Below are positions 46,782 to 54,429 of a stretch of DNA of 64,000 bases, one piece after another. Below the pieces are notes generated by a model. That model was given only the letters and a program-made list of their open reading frames with translations, was not told the DNA's origin and did not search any database. Numbering within the stretch: position 1 is the first letter of the stretch; every line of letters starts with the position of its first letter. The DNA is from Sphingomonas faeni (GTDB taxonomy: Bacteria > Pseudomonadota > Alphaproteobacteria > Sphingomonadales > Sphingomonadaceae). Position numbers and translations under genes: made by a program. The stretch spans positions 1,286,501-1,350,500 of the forward strand of contig NZ_JAUSZF010000001.1 in the NCBI RefSeq assembly GCF_030817315.1, read 5' to 3'.

Positions 46782-48398
46782 ATGCTCCGCATCACCGATC
46801 TCAAGCTCCCGCTCAACCACGCCGACGAAGCGCTCCCCGCCGCGATCCGCGATCGCCTGCGCGTCACCCCGCGCGACCTGATCCGCTACACGATCGCGAG
46901 GCGCGCGCACGATGCACGCGACAAGATGGACATCCAGCTCGTCTATTCGGTCGACGTCACGCTGAAGAACGAGGACACCGTCCTCACCCGCTTCCGGAAA
47001 GATCGCCACGTCCAGCGTACCCCGGACACCGGCTATCGCTTCGTCACCAAAGGCGGTCCGAGCTACACCGGCCCCCGCCCAGTCGTCGTCGGCGCAGGGC
47101 CCTGCGGCCTCTTCGCCGGCCTGATCCTAGCGCAGATGGGCTTCCGCCCGATCATCCTCGACCGCGGCAAAGTCGTCCGCGAGCGTACCAAGGACACCTG
47201 GGGCCTCTGGCGCAAGAGCGTCCTCAACCCTGAATCCAACGTCCAGTTCGGCGAGGGCGGCGCCGGCACCTTCTCCGACGGCAAGCTCTGGAGCCAGATC
47301 AAGGACCCGCGCCACTTGGGTCGAAAGGTCCTGACCGAGTTCGTCAAAGCCGGCGCGCCGCCCGAAATCCTCACCGAAGCGCACCCGCATATCGGCACCT
47401 TCCGCCTCGTCACGATGGTCGAGAGCATGCGCAAGACGATCGAGGCGCTCGGCGGCGAGTACCGCTTCTCGACCCGCGTCGACGGCCTAGACATCGTCGA
47501 GGAGGCCGGCACGCGGCAATTACGCGGCCTCCACCTGAGCACCGGCGACTATCTCGAAGCCAACCACGTCGTCTTCGCGGTCGGCCATAGCGCGCGCGAC
47601 ACGTTCGAGATGCTGCACGCGAAGGGCGTGCATGTCGAGGCGAAGCCCTTCTCGATCGGCGTCCGCATCGAACATCCGCAATCCTGGATCGACGAAGCCC
47701 GCTTCGGCCCCTGCGCGGGCCACCCCGATCTCGGCGCGGCGGCGTACAGCCTGTCGCACCACTGCAAAAACGGGCGTACCGTCTATAGCTTCTGCATGTG
47801 CCCGGGCGGCACCGTCGTCGCAGCAACCTCCGAAGAGGGCCGCGTCGCGACCAACGGCATGAGCCAATATTCGCGCAACGAACGCAACGCGAACTCGGGG
47901 ATCGTGATCGGCATCGACCCCGAGCGCGACTATCCCGGCCACCCGCTGGCGGGAATCGAACTGCAACGCCACTGGGAGTCGCGCGCCTATGTCGCGGGCG
48001 GCTCGAACTACAAGGCTCCCGCGCAACGGATTGGCGATCTGCTCGCGGGGCGCGCGTCGACCGCGCCCGGCTCGGTGATCCCGTCGTACAAGCCAGGCGT
48101 GCACATGACCGACCTGTCCGAATGCCTGCCGGAGTTCGCGATCACCGCTTTGCGGGAAGCATTGCCTGCGTTTGGGCGTGAAATTCCCGGCTACGATCAT
48201 CCTGACGCGGTGCTGACGGGGGTGGAGACCCGGACCTCGTCGCCCGTCAGGATCACGCGGGGCGATGATTTCGTGAGCCTCAACACCGCAGGCCTGTTCC
48301 CGGCGGGCGAAGGCGCTGGCTATGCGGGGGGCATCCTGTCCGCGGCAGTCGACGGCATCAAGGTCGCGGAAGCGGTTGCGCTTAGTCTGGTGGCGTAA
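46782..48398 (+). CDS. FAD-dependent dehydrogenase, BaiN/YhiN-like or uncharacterised
   Basis: 538 residues from the ATG at 46782. An N-terminal ~100-residue domain (RITDLKLPLNHADEAL) precedes the FAD-binding GAGPCGLFAGLILAQMGFRP. Other marks: NVQFGEGGAGTFSDGKLW, the substrate/FAD region SYSLSHHCKNGRTVYSFCMCPGG, and the C-terminal FPAGEGAGYAGGILSAAVDG. This is a widespread bacterial family (COG2509 type) without an established reaction. Confidence 0.85.
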   Translation: MLRITDLKLPLNHADEALPAAIRDRLRVTPRDLIRYTIARRAHDARDKMDIQLVYSVDVTLKNEDTVLTRFRKDRHVQRTPDTGYRFVTKGGPSYTGPRPVVVGAGPCGLFAGLILAQMGFRPIILDRGKVVRERTKDTWGLWRKSVLNPESNVQFGEGGAGTFSDGKLWSQIKDPRHLGRKVLTEFVKAGAPPEILTEAHPHIGTFRLVTMVESMRKTIEALGGEYRFSTRVDGLDIVEEAGTRQLRGLHLSTGDYLEANHVVFAVGHSARDTFEMLHAKGVHVEAKPFSIGVRIEHPQSWIDEARFGPCAGHPDLGAAAYSLSHHCKNGRTVYSFCMCPGGTVVAATSEEGRVATNGMSQYSRNERNANSGIVIGIDPERDYPGHPLAGIELQRHWESRAYVAGGSNYKAPAQRIGDLLAGRASTAPGSVIPSYKPGVHMTDLSECLPEFAITALREALPAFGREIPGYDHPDAVLTGVETRTSSPVRITRGDDFVSLNTAGLFPAGEGAGYAGGILSAAVDGIKVAEAVALSLVA

Positions 48399-48769
48399 CC
48401 CTGAAGCTCCTTGTTCCGCCGCGCAGGCGGGGACCCAGGAATCACAGGCGGTAGCGGTCGTCATCCTAGACTCCCGCCTTAGCGGGAGAACACAGAGGGC
48501 TGTGGCAGCTGTTCCAGGTACCTGATTGCCAGGACCAATGCATCTAGCACCTCCCCGGCGAAGGCCAGGGTCCAATTAGGAGACGCTGCTAACTAAGCCA
48601 GAGCATCGTTACTCTGACCTTTCAATTGGACCCCGGCCTTCGCCGGGGCGGTGCGGAAGTCAATGACGGCCACGGTGCGACAGAAGCTTGCGAGCGGATG
48701 ATGCTCCCCCGACGAAACAAGAAACACGAGGCATGGTATTAGTGGAGGTGCAGGCCGCCACCCCGCCAC
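48399..48769. other. Repeat-containing intergenic region
   Basis: About 370 bases with no gene. It has a small hairpin (CTCCCGC 48471-48477 / GCGGGAG 48482-48488), a partial GCGCAGGCGGGGACCCAGG segment at about 48421-48439, and a long inverted repeat at 48553-48648. Confidence 0.65.
48553..48648. repeat. Inverted repeat, CCCCGGCGAAGGCC...GGTCCAATT type
   Basis: Arms 48553-48577 and 48624-48648 match as reverse complements at 24 of 25 positions, with a 46-base spacer. The same arm sequence recurs at 49637-49734, so this is a member of a dispersed family. Confidence 0.8.
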
Positions 48770-49468
48770 TCACATCCGCCGCCGCGGCCCCGTCTCGATC
48801 AACCACGCGCGCGGCAATCGCGTCGGCTTCGCCACCCCGTCGAGCCGCCGAGCACTCACCAGCGCCACCCGCTTCAGGATCATCTGGTCCTTGAACGCGT
48901 CCATCCCGCCGCCGGTCGGCTTGGCGAGGATGCGTTTCACCACGTCCATCCCCCCGACGACGTGCCCGAACGCCGCATAGCCCGGATAGCCTGCGCGCGC
49001 GTCCATCGCCGGCGCCGGCCCGATCGTGATGAAGAAATTGCCGCCAGCGGACGCCGGCGTCATTCCCCGCGCCATCGAGATCGTCGCGTCGAGATGCTTG
49101 ATCCCGGTCATCGCGGTGGTCTCAAGCGGAAACGGCGGCAGGATCCGCCTCGCATCGGTGCGGATACCGGCCTGGATGAAGCCGAGCTTCGGCGCGGACT
49201 TCTGGCGGCTGGCGCGATAGAAGTCGGTGCCGTCGAACCGTCCGTCGTCGACATAAGCGAGGAAATTCGCGGTCGTCTTCGGGGCGCGGCGCGCGTCGAG
49301 CGCCAGCAGGATCGGCCCCTCCGACGTGACGAGGCGGACGCGGACAAGGCCCGGCTTCGGTCCGGGTTCGGGGCGCTGTACCGACCGCCTCGCCGGCTGC
49401 GCCGTTCCCGGGGACGCGAAGGCCGCAATGGCTACGAAGCCAATCATCAAACGTCGCATTTCGATCAC
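48770..49468 (-). CDS. Secreted cyclophilin-type peptidyl-prolyl isomerase
   Basis: 232 residues from a GTG at 49468 (AAGG ribosome site) or 229 from the ATG at 49459. Signal peptide ends at SPGTAQ. The cyclophilin core is recognisable (VRLVTSEGPILLALDARRAPKTTANFLAYV, YRASRQKSAPKLGFIQAG, AGGNFFITIG, FGHVVGGMDVV), but several active-site residues differ from classical PpiA, so activity may be weak. It probably acts as a periplasmic folding factor. Long inverted repeats of one family flank it. Confidence 0.88.
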   Translation of the reverse strand: MIEMRRLMIGFVAIAAFASPGTAQPARRSVQRPEPGPKPGLVRVRLVTSEGPILLALDARRAPKTTANFLAYVDDGRFDGTDFYRASRQKSAPKLGFIQAGIRTDARRILPPFPLETTAMTGIKHLDATISMARGMTPASAGGNFFITIGPAPAMDARAGYPGYAAFGHVVGGMDVVKRILAKPTGGGMDAFKDQMILKRVALVSARRLDGVAKPTRLPRAWLIETGPRRRM

Positions 49469-49832
49469 TCACGCCTTTACCGATGGCGTCGGCTACCTGT
49501 ACGTTTACGGAGAGGCAAGCGCGGGGACCCTGTGGTGATCGGAGCTACATTATAGCGGAGCCAGTTCGAGAACGTGCCGCCCACCCCTTGCTCCGACCTT
49601 CGATCAGTATAGCTGACGTTTCCATCTTGCGCACCACCCCGGCGGAGGCCGGGGTCCAATTGGCACGGCCCGAGTGGTTTCGCGCGAACCTTCGTTAGCC
49701 ACGTTGCCCAATTGGGCCCCGGCCCCCGCCGGGGTGGGGATTGGTGGACGGTCCGACCTGAGTTCTCGTCAGCGCGGGATAGTTGCCGCCAAATATTCCC
49801 GAGAGGCATCGCTACCGAAGCGATCGCCCCCC
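49469..49832. other. Intergenic region with long inverted repeat
   Basis: Spacer between the isomerase gene start and the zinc-finger gene end. It contains one inverted repeat (49637-49734) and no supported gene. Confidence 0.6.
49637..49734. repeat. Inverted repeat, CCCCGGCGGAGGCC...GGTCCAATTGG type
   Basis: Arms 49637-49663 and 49708-49734 match at 25 of 27 positions with a 44-base spacer. Arm sequence is shared with 48553-48648. Confidence 0.8.
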
Positions 49833-50137
49833 TCAAACATAGAGCGGGATCGGCCCGACCTGCGGCGTCTGGTCCGGCAAATCCACCATGGTCTCGTCCA
49901 CGGAACGCCAGCCCAGCCCTCCGGCGGGTCATAGCCCTCGATGATCGGATGCTGCGTCGCGTGGAAGTGTGCGGTCGCGTGGCGGTACGGGGAGTCGTCG
50001 CAGCAGCCGACATGGCCGCATTCCCGGCACAACCGCAGATGCACCCACTCACTGCCGATCCGGAGACACTCCTCGCACCCCTTCGCGCTCGGCGTTACGT
50101 CGCGGATCGTATCCATGTGGGTGCAGCCGTAGCTCAT
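49833..50137 (-). pseudogene. UBP-type zinc finger protein, frameshifted near its end
   Basis: The start codon overlaps the next upstream gene's stop (ATGA). The first ~75 residues are a clear UBP/ZnF domain: CTH (Cys5, His7), CEEC (21, 24), CREC (37, 40), GCC, and HATAHFHATQHP histidines. The original frame then continues to 49769 with a basic tail (RTRRRRSGRSR) unlike the family. One base added in the G/C run near 49911-49917 would restore a WGW-RSVDETMVDLP ending that matches the usual W-x-YVDE terminus and stop at 49833-49835. So either a real mutation or a sequence error; the zinc site itself is intact. Confidence 0.75.
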
Positions 50138-51792
50138 TCCGCGCGCCTCTCCGCCATGTCGGCCAATATCGTGTGGATCTGCGCGACCACCGCCGCGCCC
50201 TCGCCGACCGCCGCCGCGACGCGCTTGGTCGAGCCCGCGCGCACGTCGCCGATCGCGAAAACGCCGGTGCGGCTCGTCTGCAACGGCAGCGTCGCGCCGC
50301 CGGTCACGATGAACCCCTTCTCGTCCGTGTCGACGCAGCCCTTCAACCAGCCCGCATTGGGATCGGCACCGATGAACAGGAACAGATGTCGCATCGCGCA
50401 GCGCGTTTCGGTACCGTCGCTACGCTGGCGGAAGATAGCTGCGGTCAGCCCGGTCGCGCGCTCCCCCTCAAGCCCGACAATCTCGGTGCCCACGCGGATC
50501 GTCACGTTTGGCAGTGCGGCGATCCGGTCGATCAGGTATTTCGACATCGTCGCGGCCAACGGGCGGCGCACTATCAGGTGCAGGTGTTTCACGCGAGGTG
50601 CGAGGAACGCCACGGCCTGCCCGGCCGAGTTGCCGCCGCCGACCAGCGCAACCTCCTCGCCCTCGGACAACCGCGCCTCGATCGGCGATGCCCAGTAGGA
50701 CACGCCGGCGCCCTCGAACTCCGCCAGGTCGGGAATGTCGGGCCGGCGATAGCGTGCGCCGGACGCAACGATCACCGTCCGTGACTGAACGCGTCGATCG
50801 CCCGGCAATTCAAGCACGAGCGGGTCGCCCGCGGGCCGATCCTCGTCGCAATCGAGGTGCTCGACCGTCAGCGGGATCGCGATCTCCGCGCCGAATTTCA
50901 GCGCCTGGTTGAACGCGCGGCCCGCCAGCGCCTGCCCCGAAATGCCGGTCGGGAAGCCCAGATAATTCTCGATCCGCGCCGATGCCCCCGCCTGTCCGCC
51001 GATCGCACGCTCGTCGAGCACGATCACCGACAGCCCCTCGGACGCCGCATAAACCGCCGCCGCCAGCCCCGCCGGCCCCGCGCCTACGATCGCGACGTCA
51101 TACACCGTGTCCGGATCTAGATCGGGTGTGATCCCGAGACACGCCGCAACCTCGATATCGGACGGCCGTTTCAGCACCGTACCGTTCGGGCAAACGACTA
51201 GGGGCAAATCGCTCGACGCGACGCCGGTCCGCTCGACCAAGGCACGCCCTTCGTCGTCCGACGCCGCATCGAGGACGATGTTCGGATAGCCCGATCGCGT
51301 GAGAAACCCCTGTAGCCGGACTACGTCGGGACTGTCCGGCAGGCCGACGATCACCGTTCCGCCGCTGCCCTGCTCGATCAATCCGACGCGGCGCAGGATC
51401 AGCGCGCGCATCACGATCTCGCCGACGTCCGCCGAGCCGACCATCAGCGCGCGCAGATGCGCCGGGTCGAACGGCAGCGCGGTGCATCCTCCGGCTCCTG
51501 CGGTGCCACCCGCAATCGTCGGCCGACCGGCGAGCTGGTTGACCTCGCCGGTCAACTGCCCCGGACCGTGCGTGGTGATCGGCGCCTCGTGGCTCAGCCC
51601 GTCGCGGCGGACGACGTCGATCGTTCCTTGGAGCACCAGCCAGGCGGCGACGCCGTGCTCGCCGATCGCGTAGACCTGCTCGCCGGCTGCGAACACACGC
51701 GCCGGACCGCTTGCGAAGCGCTTCGCCGTCTCAAGCTGCTCGGCATTCAACACCGGGAACATCTGGTGGTCGCGCGCGCCGAGATCGCTCAT
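50134..51792 (-). CDS. Cyclic-nucleotide-domain / thioredoxin-reductase-like fusion
   Basis: 552 residues. Residues ~10-140 form a cNMP-binding-fold domain (FAAGEQVYAIGEHGVAAWLVLQG, GPGQLTGEVNQLAGR); ~145-225 look like a small thioredoxin/glutaredoxin-like fold (GTVIVGLPDSPDVVRL); ~232-552 are an FAD/NAD(P) reductase (VAIVGAGPAGLAAAVYAA 234-251, VGGGNSAGQA 384-393, GVFAIGDVRAGSTKRVAAA near the end). The redox CxxC of thioredoxin reductase is replaced by YWAS at about 366-369, so it cannot be a normal thioredoxin reductase. Overlaps both neighbours by four bases. Confidence 0.88.
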   Translation of the reverse strand: MSDLGARDHQMFPVLNAEQLETAKRFASGPARVFAAGEQVYAIGEHGVAAWLVLQGTIDVVRRDGLSHEAPITTHGPGQLTGEVNQLAGRPTIAGGTAGAGGCTALPFDPAHLRALMVGSADVGEIVMRALILRRVGLIEQGSGGTVIVGLPDSPDVVRLQGFLTRSGYPNIVLDAASDDEGRALVERTGVASSDLPLVVCPNGTVLKRPSDIEVAACLGITPDLDPDTVYDVAIVGAGPAGLAAAVYAASEGLSVIVLDERAIGGQAGASARIENYLGFPTGISGQALAGRAFNQALKFGAEIAIPLTVEHLDCDEDRPAGDPLVLELPGDRRVQSRTVIVASGARYRRPDIPDLAEFEGAGVSYWASPIEARLSEGEEVALVGGGNSAGQAVAFLAPRVKHLHLIVRRPLAATMSKYLIDRIAALPNVTIRVGTEIVGLEGERATGLTAAIFRQRSDGTETRCAMRHLFLFIGADPNAGWLKGCVDTDEKGFIVTGGATLPLQTSRTGVFAIGDVRAGSTKRVAAAVGEGAAVVAQIHTILADMAERRAE

Positions 51793-53168
51793 GCGCGTGC
51801 AACCGGTTCGAGCGCTAGCAGCAGCGTCGGGATCAGTTCGGACACGGTCGGGTGGATCGGCACCGCCCAGCGCAGCGCGGACACCGGCTGCTCGGCGTTC
51901 ATCATGTCGAGGATGCCGTGGATCGCCTCGTCACCGCCCGTGCCGAGGATCGCCGCCCCCAGGATCCGCTGCGTCTCCGCATCCGCCACGATCTTCATGA
52001 ACCCCTTGGTCTCACCTTTTTCGACGGCGCGGCCGACACGCGTCATTGGCCGCTTCGAGACCAGGATCGGTCGGCCCGTCTTCTCCGCCTGCGACTGCGT
52101 CATCCCGACCCGACCAAGCGGCGGATCGGTATAGAGCGCGTAGCCGACCAGCCGCTGGCTCAGCGTCCGGCCGTCGTGCTCGAGCAGGTTCGCCGCGACG
52201 ATCTCGAAGTCGTTATACGCGGTATGCGTGAACGCGCCGCGCCCGTTGCAATCGCCCAGCGCCCAGACGCCCGGCACGTTAGTCTGCAGCATGTCGTCAA
52301 CGATGACATAGCCCTTCGCATCCGTCGCGATCCCGGCGAGATCGAGACCGAGGTCGTCGGTATTTGGGCACCGACCGACCGCGAGCAGCACGTGGCTACC
52401 GATCACCTCGGGATCGCCCGCGTGGCAATCGACCGATACCGCGACGCCGTCCGCATGGCGCGCGAACGCGATACAGTTCGCGCCGGTTCGCACCGCGATC
52501 CCTTCGTCCTTCAGGATCGCCCGCACCGCATCGGACACGTCGATGTCCTCGTGCCCGATCAGGTGTTCGCCACGCTCCACGACGGTCACCGCGGCGCCGA
52601 ACCTCCGGTACATTTGCGCAAACTCGAGGCCGACATAGCTTCCGCCGACGACGACGAGATGTGCGGGGACCTGCTCCAGCGCGACCATGTCGGTGTTGTC
52701 GAGGTGGGGCACGTCGCCGACGCCGGGCATGTCCGGTACGCTCGCGCGGCCGCCGACGTTGAGGAAGATGCGCGGCGCGGTCAGCTCCTCGCCGTCGACC
52801 GCGATCGTCCGCGGTCCGGTGAAGCGCGCATGGCCGCGCAGGAAGGTGAGGCCTGCCATGCCCTCCAACCAGCGCTCGTTGCTCGAGCGCGCATCCAGCA
52901 CAACATTCCGCGCACGTGCTGCGACCGCAGGCATGTCGACCGTGACGTCGCTGGTCGAGATCCCGAAATCCGCCGCTCGCCTCGCGAGGTGCGCGGCATA
53001 GGCGCTCGCCACGAGCGTTTTGGTCGGCATGCAGCCGGTATTGACACAGGTCCCGCCGACCAGCTTGCGCTCGATCAGCGCGACCGTCATGCCCGCGGCG
53101 GTAAGGCGGCCTGCCAACGGTGGTCCGGCCTGCCCGGCGCCGACGATGATCGCGTCGAAATTCCGCAT
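51789..53168 (-). CDS. Mercuric-reductase-like pyridine nucleotide-disulfide oxidoreductase
   Basis: 459 residues from the ATG at 53168. FAD loop IIVGAGQAGPPLAG, redox disulfide GGTCVNTGCMPTK (Cys41, Cys46), NAD(P) loop VVGGSYVGLEFAQMYRRFG, and dimerisation domain with HPTVSE. The C-terminal vicinal cysteines and N-terminal HMA domain of true MerA are absent, and no mer genes are nearby, so Hg reduction is unlikely; it may reduce another disulfide or quinone. Confidence 0.9.
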   Translation of the reverse strand: MRNFDAIIVGAGQAGPPLAGRLTAAGMTVALIERKLVGGTCVNTGCMPTKTLVASAYAAHLARRAADFGISTSDVTVDMPAVAARARNVVLDARSSNERWLEGMAGLTFLRGHARFTGPRTIAVDGEELTAPRIFLNVGGRASVPDMPGVGDVPHLDNTDMVALEQVPAHLVVVGGSYVGLEFAQMYRRFGAAVTVVERGEHLIGHEDIDVSDAVRAILKDEGIAVRTGANCIAFARHADGVAVSVDCHAGDPEVIGSHVLLAVGRCPNTDDLGLDLAGIATDAKGYVIVDDMLQTNVPGVWALGDCNGRGAFTHTAYNDFEIVAANLLEHDGRTLSQRLVGYALYTDPPLGRVGMTQSQAEKTGRPILVSKRPMTRVGRAVEKGETKGFMKIVADAETQRILGAAILGTGGDEAIHGILDMMNAEQPVSALRWAVPIHPTVSELIPTLLLALEPVARA

Positions 53169-53665
53169 CAGATCGACAGCACCACCAGCACGGCCAGGAG
53201 GATCACGAGCGCATCCTCGATCAGCGCAGCGGGTCGATCGTTGCCGAACGCTGCCGCCAGCCGCGCGCGCAGAGCCGCGCCGCCATAAATGCCGACGACC
53301 GCACCGACCACGCCGAGAACGATCCCCGGCAACGGCGCACCGATGCCATACCCCACGGCCGCACCCGAGAGCCCGCCGGTGAGCAGGCGCGCGGCGAACT
53401 GCGGCGGCACCTTTCGGCTCGGCGTCGACGGCAACTGATCGGTGACGAGTTCGGTAGCCGCCAGCAGCGCGAAGATCCACGGCGTAAACCGGTAGCCGAG
53501 GAACGCCAGCCACGTCCCGTGCAACGGCAACGTCCCGTGCAACGGCAACGTCCCCTTGCTCGCCACCCAGGCGATCGCGGCCGGTGCCATCATCGCTCGC
53601 AACCCCGCGACGATGCCGATGACGAACGCCAGGATCAGTCCGTTGACGAGCGGGGGGACGAGCAT
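53168..53665 (-). CDS. DUF4126 family membrane protein
   Basis: 165 residues from the ATG at 53665. Four hydrophobic segments and the family's GLRAMMAPAAIAW near the N-terminus. An 18-base tandem duplication (53513-53548) encodes GTLPLHGTLPLHG, an in-frame insert between the first and second segments. First gene of the redox operon; its stop overlaps the next start. Function unknown. Confidence 0.8.
   Translation of the reverse strand: MLVPPLVNGLILAFVIGIVAGLRAMMAPAAIAWVASKGTLPLHGTLPLHGTWLAFLGYRFTPWIFALLAATELVTDQLPSTPSRKVPPQFAARLLTGGLSGAAVGYGIGAPLPGIVLGVVGAVVGIYGGAALRARLAAAFGNDRPAALIEDALVILLAVLVVLSI
53513..53548. repeat. 18-bp tandem direct duplication inside DUF4126 gene
   Basis: The unit CGTCCCGTGCAACGGCAA occurs twice back to back, adding six residues (TLPLHG) without breaking the frame. 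It looks recent because the copies are identical. Confidence 0.85.
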
Positions 53666-53834
53666 GGTAGTCTCCGATCCGGTGTCCAACATCGTCCCAC
53701 GCGTCGCCACGAGCGTCAATTCGTTACGTATCCGATCTGGCGTCGATGTAGTCGCTCACCCCTCCAGAGTACTCGCTCGATCGGACCAAGCGCCTGATAT
53801 CAAAAAGCGAACACGGACCGCCCCTCTCGCGATT

Positions 53835-54362
53835 TTATTTCGCCGCTGTCGCCTCGATCTCGACCAGGAACGCCGGCCCTGCGAGTGCCGCAACCTGCAC
53901 GGTAGAGCGCGCGACGGTGTTGGGGTTCTCTGCCGTCCCGAAATACATCTTGAACGCGTCGTTCATGCCGGCAAAGTCCATCTTGCCGCCGAGCTTCGGG
54001 TCACCCGCGACGAACACGGTAAGCTTGATGATGTCGCTCATCGCATAGCCCTGCGCCGCGAGGATCGCCTTAATCTTCGTGAAGACGCTGATCGTCTGCG
54101 TCTTGGTGTCGCCGAAATCGGCGATCGTCAGTTGTGCTGACGGCGTCTTACTGGCCGGATCGATCGGCGCCGCCAGCTGCCCACTCAGATACAGCATCTT
54201 CGCACCCGTCGGCACGGTGACGCCCTGGAGGATCAACCCGGGCGGGGTGTTGGCGTGCCGGACGATCGCCGGCTTGCTATCGGCGGCCATCGCCACGCCA
54301 GGCAAGGCAAGCATCGTGCAGGTCGCCACGGCCAAGGCGATGGTCTTCGTCGTAATCGTCAT
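53835..54362 (-). CDS. Exported RidA-family protein
   Basis: 175 residues from the ATG at 54362 (GGGAGAG upstream). Signal peptide ends near GVAMA, unusual for the mostly cytosolic RidA family. The mature part has the RidA fold (LYLSGQLA, YAMSDIIKLTVFVAG, NTVARSTVQVAALAGPAFLVEIEATAA) with the conserved Arg before STVQV and Glu in EIEA. RidA proteins hydrolyse reactive imines/enamines. Beside a flavin amine oxidase on the same strand, it likely clears the imine product in the periplasm. Confidence 0.88.
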   Translation of the reverse strand: MTITTKTIALAVATCTMLALPGVAMAADSKPAIVRHANTPPGLILQGVTVPTGAKMLYLSGQLAAPIDPASKTPSAQLTIADFGDTKTQTISVFTKIKAILAAQGYAMSDIIKLTVFVAGDPKLGGKMDFAGMNDAFKMYFGTAENPNTVARSTVQVAALAGPAFLVEIEATAAK

Positions 54363-54429
54363 ATGTCTCTCTCCCAATTACCCATGCGAATGGTTCGGGC
54401 GCGGCGGATCTTGCGCCGCGCCCGATCTC

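Noticed and set aside
51789..53168. Mercuric reductase (merA)
   Set aside because: Lacks the N-terminal HMA domain and C-terminal cysteine pair, and there are no merR/T/P genes around; only the general family is claimed.
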